Assembly (NCBI GenBank): GCA_947630675.1
Contig: CANRIN010000016.1
Span: 1 to 35,274, forward strand
DNA length: 35,274 nucleotides
Direction of reading: 5' to 3'
Origin: an uncultured Clostridia bacterium
GTDB lineage: Bacteria; Bacillota; Clostridia; Oscillospirales; JAAYOS01
Shown one piece after another: positions 1 through 10,333 of the stretch. The notes under the pieces were generated by a model. It was given only the letters and a program-made list of their open reading frames with translations, was not told the origin of the DNA and made no database searches. The number at the start of each line of letters is the position of its first letter. Position 1 is the first letter of the stretch. The position numbers and the translations under genes were made by a program.

Positions 1-1334
1 AGCATCTCGCGCATCCCGGGACCGCCCTTCGGACCCTCGTAGCGTATCACCACCACGTCGCCGGGGTTTATCTTCCGGGAGTAGATGGCGGCGATGGCGT
101 CCTCCTCCGAGTCAAAGACGCGCGCGGGTCCTCTGTGAGTCATCATCTCCTCCGCGACGGCGGACTGCTTGACGACGCACCCGTCCGGGGCGAGGTTTCC
201 CTTGAGGACGGCTATGCCGCCCGTCGGGGAAAACGGATCGTCCGCGGGACGGATTATCGACGTGTCAATGTTCTTCGCGTCCTTCAGGTTCTCCTCCATA
301 GTCCCGCCCGTGACGGTCAGGACCGAGAGGTCGAGCAGGTCCTTCTTTGTGAGCTCCTTCATGACGGCGTAGACGCCGCCCGCACGGTCGAGGTCCTCCA
401 TGAAGGTGTCCCCCGCCGGCGCAAGGTGGCAGAGGTTCGGCGTGCTGCGGCTTATCTCGTTCGACATGTCCAGGCTTATCTCGATACCCGCCTCATGCGC
501 TATAGCGGGAAGGTGCAGCATTGTATTCGTGGAGCAGCCGAGCGCCATGTCGACCGTCTCCGCATTGTGGAACGCCGCCTCGGTCATGATGTCGAGCGGG
601 CGGATGTTCCGCCGCACGAGCTCCATCACCTGCATACCGCTCTTCTTTGCGAGCCGGATGCGCGCCGAGTACGGCGCGGGGATAGTCCCGTTGCCCGGCA
701 GCGCCATGCCTATGGCCTCCGCGAGGCAGTTCATCGAGTTTGCGGTGTACATTCCCGAGCAGGAGCCGCAGGAGGGGCAGGCGTTCTCCTCGTAGTCGGT
801 GACGCCGGCCTCGTCGAGCGTACCCGCGTGGTAGGCTCCGACCGCCTCGAACATGTGGCTGAGGCAGGTGCGGCGCCCGTCCTTGAGGTGCCCCGCGAGC
901 ATCGGGCCGCCGGAGCATATCACGGTCGGGACGTTTATCCGCGCCGCCGCCATGAGCAGTCCGGGGACATTCTTGTCGCAGTTCGGTATCATCACGAGTC
1001 CGTCGAACTGGTGGGCTATCGCCATGGCCTCGGTGGAGTCGGCGATGAGGTCGCGCGTGACGAGCGAGTACTTCATGCCGATGTGGCCCATCGCAATACC
1101 GTCGCAGACGGCTATTGCGGGGAACATTATCGGCGTTCCGCCCGCGAGGCGGATGCCGGCCTTCACTGCCTCCGCTATCTTGTCGAGATGCATGTGTCCG
1201 GGCACGACCTCGTTATACGAGCTGACGACGCCGATTATCGGCCGCGCCATCTCCTCCTCGGTGAGCCCGAGGGCGTAGAGCAGGCTGCGGTTCGGAGCCC
1301 GCTCCACCCCCTGTTTGATATTCTGAGAATTCAT
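1..1334 (-). CDS. ilvD: Dihydroxy-acid dehydratase, N-terminal 444 residues (3' end outside window)
   Basis: Third enzyme of valine/isoleucine synthesis, converting dihydroxy acids to 2-keto acids with an Fe-S cluster. Translation of the minus strand gives an uninterrupted frame from ATG at 1334 to the window edge. The N-terminus reads [15 protein letters not shown], then [12 protein letters not shown], the cluster-ligand region NCDKNVPG and the [19 protein letters not shown] motif, all diagnostic of the IlvD/Edd family. About 444 of the usual ~555 residues are present, and nothing in them looks damaged. A GGAGGG ribosome site lies just upstream of the ATG. The start is 13 bp after the ilvC stop, so this is the last visible gene of an ilvB-N-C-D operon controlled from the leader at 4675-4948. 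Confidence 0.95.
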   Translation of the reverse strand, partial: MNSQNIKQGVERAPNRSLLYALGLTEEEMARPIIGVVSSYNEVVPGHMHLDKIAEAVKAGIRLAGGTPIMFPAIAVCDGIAMGHIGMKYSLVTRDLIADSTEAMAIAHQFDGLVMIPNCDKNVPGLLMAAARINVPTVICSGGPMLAGHLKDGRRTCLSHMFEAVGAYHAGTLDEAGVTDYEENACPSCGSCSGMYTANSMNCLAEAIGMALPGNGTIPAPYSARIRLAKKSGMQVMELVRRNIRPLDIMTEAAFHNAETVDMALGCSTNTMLHLPAIAHEAGIEISLDMSNEISRSTPNLCHLAPAGDTFMEDLDRAGGVYAVMKELTKKDLLDLSVLTVTGGTMEENLKDAKNIDTSIIRPADDPFSPTGGIAVLKGNLAPDGCVVKQSAVAEEMMTHRGPARVFDSEEDAIAAIYSRKINPGDVVVIRYEGPKGGPGMREM

Positions 1335-1347
1335 AATCCCTCCGCGC

Positions 1348-2899
<1,552 letters not shown>

Positions 2900-2910
2900 C
2901 TTCTCACCTC

Positions 2911-4617
2911 TCAGGAAACTATGAACTCGGTGATGTGCGCGCCGCCGCTCACCATCGGGCGCACCATCTCGTCGGTATCTATCGCGCAGTCAATGATGTA
3001 GCCGTGGCCGTAATCCCGCGCCTCCTCTATCGCCCGCTCGAGCTCCGCGACGTTCGAGACCCTGCACCCCTTCAGCCCGTAGGCCTCCGCGAGCTTCACA
3101 AAGTCCGGCCCAAAGTCGAGAGTGGTCTGGCTGAAGCGCTTGTCGTATATGAGGTTCTGCCACTGGCGCACCATTCCGAGCGTTCTGTTGTCAAAGATGA
3201 AGGTTATGACCGGGATGTCGTAGTGCTGCTCGGTCGCAAGCTCGTTGCAGTTCATGCGGAAGGAGCCGTCCCCGGTGATGTGTATGACCGTCTTTTCGGG
3301 GTTTGCGACCTTGGCGCCTATCGCCGCCCCGAGGCCGAAGCCCATCGTGCCGAAGCCGCCCGAAGTGAGGAGCTGGCCGGGATAGTCGAAGCGGAAGTGC
3401 TGTATCGCCCACATCTGGTGCTGCCCGACGTCGGTGGAGACTATGGTGTCCTGCGGCATGAGCCGCGCTATGGCCGTGAGTATCTGCTTCGGCGTGAGGG
3501 TGCATCCGCCCTCGTCGTATTCGGTCTCGGTCTTGAAGGAGAAGACGTACTTCTTCCACTCGGCGTGGTCCTGCCGCTCGAGGCGCTCGTTAAGTCTGCT
3601 CAGCACCAGCGCCGCATCTCCGACGATGTGGTGGTCGGTCTTCACGTTCTTGTTTATCTCCGCGCGGTCGATGTCTATCTGGACTATCTTTGCCTGCGCC
3701 GCGAAGCTCGACGGCTTGAGCGCGACGCGGTCGCTGAAGCGGCACCCGACCGCCACGAGCAGGTCGCACCCGTCGCAGGCCATGTTGGAGGCCTGCGTGC
3801 CGTGCATGCCTATCATACCGGTGACGAGCGGGTTCCGCCCGACGATGCCGCCCGCGCCCATGACGGTTATCGCCACGGGCGAATCTATCTTCTCGGCAAA
3901 CTCGGTGAACTCCTTCTGCGCTCTGCCTCTGACAACGCCTCCGCCGCATATCAGGAGCGGCTTATTCGACGCTCGTATCATATCCGCAAGGATGTTGATG
4001 TCGCGGTCGTTCGGCTCGGGGGCGCGGAAGTCGTGCGAGGCGCGCTTTATCAGCGCGGCGAGGCGGCCGTTGCTTGCATGCTCGCTGCGCGGCACGGAGA
4101 CGAACTCCGCCTCCTCCGCCGTCACGTTCTTGAGAATGTCTATGAGCACCGGGCCGGGCCGTCCGCTCCGAGCTATCGCGAACGCCTCTCGGACTATGTC
4201 CGCGAGCTGTGTGACGTCCCGCACGAGGTAGTTGCACTTCGTTATCGGCATGGTGATGCCGGTTATGTCGACCTCCTGAAACGAGTCCTTGCCTATGAGG
4301 TTCTCGCTGACGTTGCAGGAGATGAACACCACCGGCGACGAGTCCATGTACGCCGTGGCAATGCCGGTGACTAGATTTGTAGCGCCCGGACCGGAGGTGG
4401 CAAAGCACACGCCGACATTCCCGGTGCTGCGCGCGTAGCCGTCCGCCGCGTGCGCGGCTCCCTGCTCGTGCGCGGTGAGGATGTGGCGTATCTTTCCGTC
4501 GTACCTGTACATCTCGTCGTACACGTTCAGTATCGTGCCGCCGGGGTAGCCGAATACGGTGTCCACTCCCTGCTCCAGGAGACATTCCATCAGTATTTTC
4601 GCGCCGGTCATTCTCAT
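2911..4617 (-). CDS. ilvB: Acetolactate synthase large (catalytic) subunit
   Basis: ThDP- and FAD-dependent enzyme that condenses pyruvate with pyruvate or 2-ketobutyrate, the committed step of branched-chain amino acid synthesis. Visible landmarks are the N-terminal GYPGGTILNVYDE, the catalytic glutamate region TAHEQGAAHAADGYAR, the FAD-domain GGGVVRGRA, and the ThDP motif beginning GDGSFRMNCNEL and ending at the IFDN asparagine. About 568 aa, a normal length. Three ATGs lie close together (4623, 4617, 4611). The AAAGGAGG site is only 3 nt from 4623 but 9 nt from 4617, so 4617 is preferred. The frame stays open to 4674, but that stretch overlaps the leader terminator and is not translated as protein in this model. 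First structural gene of the ilv operon. Confidence 0.95.
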   Translation of the reverse strand: MRMTGAKILMECLLEQGVDTVFGYPGGTILNVYDEMYRYDGKIRHILTAHEQGAAHAADGYARSTGNVGVCFATSGPGATNLVTGIATAYMDSSPVVFISCNVSENLIGKDSFQEVDITGITMPITKCNYLVRDVTQLADIVREAFAIARSGRPGPVLIDILKNVTAEEAEFVSVPRSEHASNGRLAALIKRASHDFRAPEPNDRDINILADMIRASNKPLLICGGGVVRGRAQKEFTEFAEKIDSPVAITVMGAGGIVGRNPLVTGMIGMHGTQASNMACDGCDLLVAVGCRFSDRVALKPSSFAAQAKIVQIDIDRAEINKNVKTDHHIVGDAALVLSRLNERLERQDHAEWKKYVFSFKTETEYDEGGCTLTPKQILTAIARLMPQDTIVSTDVGQHQMWAIQHFRFDYPGQLLTSGGFGTMGFGLGAAIGAKVANPEKTVIHITGDGSFRMNCNELATEQHYDIPVITFIFDNRTLGMVRQWQNLIYDKRFSQTTLDFGPDFVKLAEAYGLKGCRVSNVAELERAIEEARDYGHGYIIDCAIDTDEMVRPMVSGGAHITEFIVS

Positions 4618-4674
4618 GCGCATGTTCCTCCTTTGTTTTTCCGCCGTCCCAGGCCGCTCCGCGTTTTTTAGCAA

Positions 4675-4716
4675 ATTAAAAAGCCCCGCGGCCTAAAAGC
4701 TAGGACCGTAGGACTT
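4675..4716 (-). terminator. Intrinsic terminator in the ilv leader (attenuator)
   Basis: On the minus strand, AAGUCCUAC and GGUCCUA pair with UAGGCC and GCGGGGCUU around a short GCUUU loop. The stem has one bulged U and one A-C mismatch, and UUUUUAAUU follows directly. It lies between the leader peptide ORF and ilvB, about 60 nt before the ilvB start. The 5' arm is preceded by UUUUUGCAAGU. That segment can pair instead with ACUGCAAAAA, which overlaps the leader peptide stop codon region, giving a plausible antiterminator. Confidence 0.82.
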
Positions 4717-4771
4717 GCAAAAATCTCGTTCTATCTGTCGGTTTTGAATATCCAACCGTGCTTTTTGCAGT

Positions 4772-4867
4772 TCAGGCACAACTTTTAGCGCTATTTTCAC
4801 TTTTCGACTCGGAAAGGAAAATAACGGCTAGTAGAAGTATGGATATCGCAGCAAAACCGAAAGACAT
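4772..4867 (-). CDS. ilv operon leader peptide (attenuation peptide)
   Basis: A 31-codon ORF between the promoter and the terminator of the ilv leader. Residues 8-18 read ISILLLAVIFL, so eight of eleven residues are Ile, Leu or Val. They are encoded partly by CTA and ATA; CTA appears scarce in the neighbouring genes. This matches the ribosome-stalling peptides of amino acid operons, where low charged tRNA halts the ribosome and favours an antiterminator. The TGA stop lies next to the segment able to form the antiterminator. No strong ribosome site is visible before the ATG. A GGAGAC/GTCTCC hairpin at 4888-4906 lies in front of it. Confidence 0.8.
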   Translation of the reverse strand: MSFGFAAISILLLAVIFLSESKSENSAKSCA

Positions 4868-4919
4868 ATCTGATATCGCCCAAACCCGGAGACCCGTAAC
4901 GTCTCCTGTTGTTTTTCGC

Positions 4920-4948
4920 ATTATAGCACGTCCCGGGGGCGTTGTCAA
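4920..4948 (-). promoter_or_regulatory. Promoter of the ilv operon
   Basis: Minus-strand TTGACA (4948-4943), a 17-bp spacer and TATAAT (4925-4920): a perfect consensus sigma-A promoter. Transcription would begin near 4913 and enter the GGAGAC hairpin and the leader peptide ORF. Confidence 0.93.
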
Positions 4949-5011
4949 TAGCAATTTTTATTCGCGGCAAATCGCGGGCGCGGATTTCATCCGCGCCCTT
5001 ACCAATTTGCC

Positions 5012-5063
5012 GCGAAGCCGCCGGACAAGGCGTAGCCTTGCCGGCGGCAACGCTCCGCTACGC
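5012..5063. repeat. Hairpin-forming intergenic repeat, copy A
   Basis: The core is a near-perfect palindrome, GCCGCCGG-ACAAGGC-gta-GCCTTG-CCGGCGGC, followed by CGCTCCGCTACGC. A close copy (copy B) lies at 23614-23666. The middle of the stem differs between the two but stays paired (AAGGC/GCCTT here, AGGGC/GCCCT in copy B). The rest of the non-coding stretch 4949-5200 holds smaller hairpins (for example TCGCCGCT/AGCGGCGA at 5161-5178) and TGCGCCGTTTGGG, which also occurs in the 23.7-kb repeat block. No gene is supported here. Confidence 0.75.
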
Positions 5064-5200
5064 GCCGAGCTTTCCGCCTTCGGCGGAAAATCGACGCACG
5101 CTCCGCGAGAGGTATTTTCGGCGACGTACACGCCGCCGCCGAAAATAATTTAACTTTATTTCGCCGCTAAAGCGGCGAAACTCTGCGCCGTTTGGGGCTG

Positions 5201-5229
5201 TTGACCGCGCCGCACGAATGTGGTATTAT
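5201..5229 (+). promoter_or_regulatory. Promoter of the MocR-like regulator gene
   Basis: TTGACC (5201-5206), a 17-bp spacer and TATTAT (5224-5229), 44 bp before the ATG at 5273. A GGGAGG ribosome site lies about 12 nt before that ATG, slightly further than usual. Confidence 0.8.
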
Positions 5230-5272
5230 TGTTATATCCTAAACTGTCAAAACAGGGAGGTCAGTTCTCCGA

Positions 5273-6364
5273 ATGAGATACACGATCGACAGGTCGGACA
5301 GAGTCCCCGCGTACGTCCAGCTCTACCGCGAGCTGCGCGAGGATATCGTGAGGGGCGTATACCCCTTCGGCAGCCGGCTGCCTTCCAAGCGGACGCTTGC
5401 GGAGGAATCGGGCGTCGGAACGGTGACGGTCGAAAGCGCCTATGCTCTGCTCTGCGACGAGGGCTATGCGGAGCCGCGCGAGCGGAGCGGGCATTTCGTC
5501 ATTTTCCGCGAGTCGGACGGCTTTGAGGAGCCGGCGGAGAGTCCCCGCCGCGCCGCCGCGCCGGACCTCTCCGGCTCCGAGCCGCCGGAATTTCCGTACA
5601 CTCTCCTCGCAAAGACCATGCGCCGAGTGCTCGGCGACCGGCCCGAGGAGGCGCTGTTCGGCCGCGCGCCCGGCGCGGGGCGCACCGAGCTCCGCGAGGC
5701 GCTTCGCCGCTACCTTGTCCGCAGCCGCGGCATAGAGGCGGACATTTCCCAGATAGTCATAGGCTCCGGTGCGGAGTACCTGTACGGCATGACAGTCAAG
5801 CTGCTCGGGCGGGATAAGGTATACGCGATCGAATCCCCGTCTTATCGTAAGATAGAGCAGGTGTACCGCTCCTCGGATGTGCGGTGCGAGCTGCTTCCGC
5901 TCGGCGCGGACGGCATCGAGAGCGCGGCGCTCCGGGCGTCCCGGGCAGACGTGCTGCACATCACCCCATACCGCAGCTTCCCGAGCGGAGTCACGGCGTC
6001 GGCGTCGAAGCGTCACGAATACCTCCGCTGGGCGGAGGGCGGCAGGATAATAGTGGAGGACGACTTCGAGAGCGAGTTCTCCGTGTCCCGAAAGCCTCAG
6101 GAGCCGCTCTTCTCGACCGCCCCGGACGGCCGCGTAATATACATGAACACCTTCTCACGCACCATCTCCCCCGCCCTGCGCGTCGGTTATATGGTGCTCC
6201 CGAAGCGTCTTGTCCCGGAGTTTGCGGAAAAGCTCGGCTTCTACTCCTGCACGGTGCCTACATTCGAGCAGCTCGTCCTTGCGGAGCTTATAACGAGCGG
6301 CGACTTTGAGAGGAACATCAACCGCGTCCGCAGGAAGAAGCGCCGCGAGCTCTCGGAAAAATAA
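5273..6364 (+). CDS. MocR/PdxR-type GntR regulator fused to an aminotransferase-like domain, truncated and lacking the PLP lysine
   Basis: A winged helix DNA-binding domain of GntR type (residues 8-75, with YVQLYRELREDIVRG and GSRLPSKRTLAEESGVG) is joined to a class I aminotransferase-like domain (from ~105). Family landmarks present are GSGAEYLYGM, ESPSYRKIEQVY, the pyridine-binding segment VEDDFESEF, and FYSCTVPTFEQLVLAE. Two things are abnormal. The Schiff-base lysine, expected as SK in TFSKTISPALR, is Arg296 here (TFSRTISPALR, codon CGC). The protein also stops after RVRRKKRRELSEK, where relatives continue for roughly 90 residues. None of the three frames downstream resembles the missing tail, and the MATE promoter soon follows. 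It is either a decaying gene or a regulator that no longer senses PLP through a Schiff base. It may control the adjacent MATE gene. Confidence 0.88.
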   Translation: MRYTIDRSDRVPAYVQLYRELREDIVRGVYPFGSRLPSKRTLAEESGVGTVTVESAYALLCDEGYAEPRERSGHFVIFRESDGFEEPAESPRRAAAPDLSGSEPPEFPYTLLAKTMRRVLGDRPEEALFGRAPGAGRTELREALRRYLVRSRGIEADISQIVIGSGAEYLYGMTVKLLGRDKVYAIESPSYRKIEQVYRSSDVRCELLPLGADGIESAALRASRADVLHITPYRSFPSGVTASASKRHEYLRWAEGGRIIVEDDFESEFSVSRKPQEPLFSTAPDGRVIYMNTFSRTISPALRVGYMVLPKRLVPEFAEKLGFYSCTVPTFEQLVLAELITSGDFERNINRVRRKKRRELSEK

Positions 6365-6500
6365 GCGCAGGGGCAGACTTCGCCTCATCCAAGGCACAGA
6401 CGACCCCGAAGCTCGTTGAAATGCGCGCCGTAAGTCTCCCCTTATATTGTATAAATTTAACAAAAGTGAGGTTCGGAGCGGCCTTTGAAGCTCTCCGGCG

Positions 6501-6529
6501 TTGAAATCGCTCCGAAACGGTGATATAAT
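6501..6529 (+). promoter_or_regulatory. Promoter of the MATE exporter gene
   Basis: TTGAAA (6501-6506), a 17-bp spacer and TATAAT (6524-6529), about 68 bp before the ATG at 6597. It lies in the 232-bp gap after the MocR-like gene. I see no other feature in that gap. Confidence 0.85.
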
Positions 6530-6596
6530 TGCTTTTTGCAAGTATATTTGGGCTCGGCCATGGCGGCACGGGGTCAAGGTTTCGGAGTGATTCAGA

Positions 6597-8026
6597 ATGG
6601 GTAATTCGGGCAGCCGTCTCGGAGGTTTGAGGGAGTACCTCGGAGACAAGGAATTCTATCTCAACATCGCAAAGATAGCGATACCAATATCCCTTCAGCA
6701 GCTCATCACGGTCGGCATCAACCTCATGGACACCGTGATGCTCTCGAGCATGGGCGACGCGCAGCTCTCCGCGTCCAGCCTTGCAAGCCAGTTCATAAAC
6801 CTGTTTCAGATATTCTGCATGGGCATCGGTATGGGCGCATCCGTCCTCACTGCCCGCTTCTGGGCATGCAGGACAAGGAAGGGCTCCGCAAGGCCGTGAC
6901 GATAATGCTCCGGATATGCCTCGCGTTCGCGTCGGTCTTCACCCTCGCGACGATCATCTCCCCGGAGCTCATCATGCGGATATACACCGACAGCCGCGTA
7001 ACGATAGACTACGGTATATCCTACCTCCGCTGGGTGCTGCCGACCTACTTCTGCATGGGTCTCTCGCTCACCTGCACGATAATCCTCCGCAGCGTCGGAC
7101 AGGTCAAGATCCCCCTTGTGAGCTCTATCATTGCATTCTTCATCAACATCTTCTGCAACTGGGTGTTCATCTTCGGCAAGCTCGGCGCTCCCCGCATGGA
7201 GATAGCCGGCGCGGCGCTCGGAACGCTCATCGCGCGCATTTTCGAGCTCGTCTTCATCTGCGGCTACTTCTTCTTTAAGGACAAGCGGATAGGCTACCGC
7301 ATAAAGCACCTCCGCATGAAGTGCCGCGACATGACCGGTGAATATCTCAAGATAAGCATACCCGTTCTGATAAGCGACGGACTGCTCGCCCTCGGCAACA
7401 ACTCGGTCGCCATGATAATGGGCCGCATCGGAGACGCGTTCGTCGCGGCAAACTCGGTGACGATGGTCGTCCAGCAGCTCAGCTCGGTGCTGACTCAGGG
7501 AATTTCCAACGCGAGCGGCATCATCACCGGCCACACCATGGGACGCGGCGAGTATGACAAGGCGCAGAAGCAGGGCTACACCTTCCTCGGCCTCGGGCTC
7601 GTGCTCGGACTCGTCGCGGCGGGCGTCATACTTCTGCTGCGCGGGCCGATAATCAACTACTACAAGGTCACGCCGGAGGCAAAGACCATTGCGTGGGAGC
7701 TGATGGACTCGATAGGCTTCATCATAATCTTCCAGGCGATGAACTCGATACTCACCAAGGGCGTTCTCCGCGCGGGAGGCGACACGCGCTTCCTCATGGC
7801 GGGCGACATACTCTTCCTGTGGGTGGCGTCGATACCGCTCGGCGCGCTCGCGGGGCTCGTGTGGCACTGGTCGAGCTTCTGGATATACACGATGCTCAAG
7901 ATCGATCAGATAATTAAGTGCTTCTGGTGCTTCTTCCGCCTGAAGAGCAGGAAGTGGATGAAGAAGATAAACTCCTCCACGGCGCAGGAGCAGCCCGCGC
8001 CCGCCGCTCCCGAGGCGGCGGAGTAA
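6597..8026 (+). pseudogene. MATE-family multidrug/cation exporter, interrupted by a -1 frameshift
   Basis: Two overlapping open pieces encode one MATE protein. Residues 1-89 (6597 to about 6864) include AIPISLQQLITVGINLMDTVML and GMGASVLTARFW. The rest (6866-8026) starts MQDKEGLRKAVTIMLR and runs through TM segments to a charged tail. At 6861-6866 the sequence is TGGGCATG. Relatives read ARFWG followed by MQDKE, which would need TGGGGCATG, so one G is missing from a G-run. Restoring it gives a 476-aa protein, a normal MATE length with 12 predicted TM helices in two halves. The first piece otherwise stops at 6899. The rest of the gene is intact, so the break is recent, phase-variable, or a sequencing error. 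A GGAGTG ribosome site precedes ATG 6597. The gene ends near the bidirectional terminator at 8124. Confidence 0.88.
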
Positions 8027-8123
8027 GCGGGGTCTCGCGCCCGCCGCTCCGCAGGTGTCAAGACGGCGCCTCCGCCATTTGTCGCGGCTCCCCGGAGAGT
8101 GTCGCACGATCCTTTTCAAAATC

Positions 8124-8165
8124 AAACCTCCCCTGCGCGGCATCGCGCAGGGGAGGTTTTTTTTT
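8124..8165. terminator. Bidirectional terminator between convergent genes
   Basis: Perfect stem CCTCCCCTGCGC / GCGCAGGGGAGG with loop GGCATC, flanked by AAA on the left and nine T on the right. It can end the MATE transcript (plus) and also the heptad-repeat gene (minus). Confidence 0.93.
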
Positions 8166-8179
8166 ACCGAAGGATATTA

Positions 8180-10333
8180 TCAATACAGTCCGAAGAGCCG
8201 CAGGAGCCTCTGCCAGAAGGTCAGCTGCTCCGGCTCCTGCTCCGGCGCGCTGTCCTCAGACTCCGCCGTTATCGGGGCGGTCTTTATGACAAACTGCACG
8301 CTCTCGACGTTAGTGTTCTCATCGGACACGAACGAGCCGGTCTCCGCGTCTCCGCCGGTGAAGGATGCGAGAAGCGAGTCTATCTTTTCGTCTATTGTAC
8401 GGTCGATGCCGGTCGTGGCCTCCCGAAGAGCCGCGGTGCCGTCCTTCAGCTCGGACGTGCCCTCGTAGAGCGTGACCGTTCCCGCGAGGAGGTCACGCGC
8501 GCCGTCGCTTATAGTCCGCGCGCCGCCGCCGAGCTCCTTTGCGCCCGCGCCGACTGCGTCTACGCCGTCAAACAGTGCTCCGGCATTCTCTATAAGTGCT
8601 GCGGCGCCGGTGTGGAGCGAGCCGCTCGCCTCCGCAAGCTGCTCCGCCCCGTCGACGACCTGCGCATATCCCGCGGCTATCTGACCCACACCGTCCGTAT
8701 AGCCCGCTATCCCCGCGTCGAGCGTGGCGTACTCCGTCACAAGCGTCGTCACCGCCTCGGCGAGAGGTGCCATGTTGACGGCGAGGTTTCCGAGCAGGTC
8801 GACAAGCCCCGCTATCTGCGCGTCGAAGGCCGTATAGCTCTCAGCGAGCTGCTTTGCTCCGGCCTCGAGCGCCGCGGCGTTCTCGCCGAGCGTATCGAGA
8901 TACGCCTCTGTTCCGTCTATCGCGCCGTCGTTTGCACCGATCAGCGCGATAAGTCCTTCAAACTGCGCTATCTGCGCCTCGAGCGACGAGGTATCCGCTC
9001 CGGCGCGCTTCATCGTCTCCGCCTGTGTCTTCAGCTCCGTGACGGACGCCGTGAGCTGCCGCACGGCGGCGGCGTTCTGCTGCTTCAGAGAATCGACGTC
9101 AAGCCCGTTCTGCTTCATCGCCGCCTTGTACGCCTCAAAGCTCAGTCCCTTCCGAAGCGTCTCCGCTCCGGACGCGAGCTGCTCCGCCGCCGACTTTATC
9201 TCGCCGGATGCCGCCGCGAGGGCAGAGAGGTCCTGAGATGTTACGGTGACACCGTCGAGCGCCGCCTGGAGCTGCTGCAGCGCCGCAAGGAAGGACGCGG
9301 AGCCGTTTTTCAGCGTGTCGGACTGAGCGTTGAGCGCATTCAGCGCCATCTGTATCTCGCCCGCGCCCATGTTGAGCTGCTTTATGCCGAGGTCTAGCTG
9401 CTCCGCGCCGGAGACCAGCTGTTCTCCGCCGCTCCTGAGCGCCGCCGACCCGGCCGTCACCTGCTCCGCCGCGCCCGAGAGCTCGTCCGCTCCGGCTACA
9501 AAGGTGGTTATGCCTCCGCTCAGCTGCTCTGCGCCGTCCCGTATGGCTCCGACGCCGTCGAGTAGGCTCCCCGTGCCGTCGTCGAGCTCGGCTATGCCGC
9601 TCTCGAGCTCACCGAGTCCGCCGAGCTCGCCCGCGACGTCTCCGAGGTCGAGCGAGAGGTTCAGCGGAACGCCGTTTATCGAGATGCCGTCCATCTCGAA
9701 GTCGGTGACGTCCGCCGTCACGACTATGTCCGCTCCCTGCCCAGGAAGTATGGTGTAGGTGAGCTGCTTAGAGCGTCCGACGTTCGCTATCGTCGCGCCC
9801 TCCGCCGAGATATTCGAGCACTTTTCGGTGTCGAGCGTGAGCGACGTCTGGAGCGCGAACGCATCGAAGAACTCCCCCTTGCAGTCGGGGTTTTCGGTTA
9901 TCTTCATCGTTATCCGAAGCGCCCCGCTGCTGCCCGCGAGCGACTGTGCGTCGGTCTCCTCGCCGTCGAGGAAGTAGTGTATCGAGATATTCCACGGCAG
10001 CGAGGGGTCGGTCAGCTTTCCCTCATAGTATATCTTCTCCGCGTTCGTGTCGACGCTCACCGCGCCGCCGGAATAGCTTATCGGGTCGGTGGTCGTCATG
10101 TTCCGGACGCTCTCGTAGCTGCCGTAGTCGACGGCATGTCCGTTTTCGTCCGGGTAGAGGATGTTTACTACGTTTACCTCGAGGAGCTGCCCGTCGCCCG
10201 CGAGGTTCGCATAGACGACCTCCTCCTTCTCTGTCGCGGGCTCCGCCGCGTTCGTCGGCGGAGTGAACGCGAATACGCACATCACAAGCACGAGCGCCGC
10301 AGCCGTCACGCGCAAAAAGTTCCGATTTTTCAT
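8180..10333 (-). CDS. Secreted Leu-x-x-Gly heptad-repeat protein, partner of the MMPL exporter
   Basis: 717 aa with an N-terminal signal sequence (hydrophobic residues 9-25, likely cleavage after TNAA, residue ~29). A beta-rich region follows (~35-230). About 450 residues rich in heptads of the form xxLxxGaxxLxxG come next (for example LDDGTGSLLDGVGAIRDGAEQLSGG), then a short Ser/Glu-rich stretch and an aromatic C-terminus (FWQRLLRLFGLY). The heptads resemble the linker of YhgE/Pip proteins and the X-X-X-Leu-X-X-Gly repeat family, but no other membrane helix is evident here. Its ATG overlaps the MMPL stop as ATGA, so the two products are translationally coupled. It probably forms an extracytoplasmic helical stalk for the exporter. 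The substrate is unknown. Confidence 0.82.
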   Translation of the reverse strand: MKNRNFLRVTAAALVLVMCVFAFTPPTNAAEPATEKEEVVYANLAGDGQLLEVNVVNILYPDENGHAVDYGSYESVRNMTTTDPISYSGGAVSVDTNAEKIYYEGKLTDPSLPWNISIHYFLDGEETDAQSLAGSSGALRITMKITENPDCKGEFFDAFALQTSLTLDTEKCSNISAEGATIANVGRSKQLTYTILPGQGADIVVTADVTDFEMDGISINGVPLNLSLDLGDVAGELGGLGELESGIAELDDGTGSLLDGVGAIRDGAEQLSGGITTFVAGADELSGAAEQVTAGSAALRSGGEQLVSGAEQLDLGIKQLNMGAGEIQMALNALNAQSDTLKNGSASFLAALQQLQAALDGVTVTSQDLSALAAASGEIKSAAEQLASGAETLRKGLSFEAYKAAMKQNGLDVDSLKQQNAAAVRQLTASVTELKTQAETMKRAGADTSSLEAQIAQFEGLIALIGANDGAIDGTEAYLDTLGENAAALEAGAKQLAESYTAFDAQIAGLVDLLGNLAVNMAPLAEAVTTLVTEYATLDAGIAGYTDGVGQIAAGYAQVVDGAEQLAEASGSLHTGAAALIENAGALFDGVDAVGAGAKELGGGARTISDGARDLLAGTVTLYEGTSELKDGTAALREATTGIDRTIDEKIDSLLASFTGGDAETGSFVSDENTNVESVQFVIKTAPITAESEDSAPEQEPEQLTFWQRLLRLFGLY

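Noticed and set aside
4675..4950. T-box riboswitch in the ilv leader
   Set aside because: I looked for the UGGNACC bulge sequence and Stem I landmarks on the minus strand and found neither. The leader peptide and its attenuator explain the layout better.
4758..5153. 131-codon plus-strand open frame opposite the ilv leader
   Set aside because: No ribosome site; crosses the ilv promoter and the hairpin repeat; composition looks non-coding.
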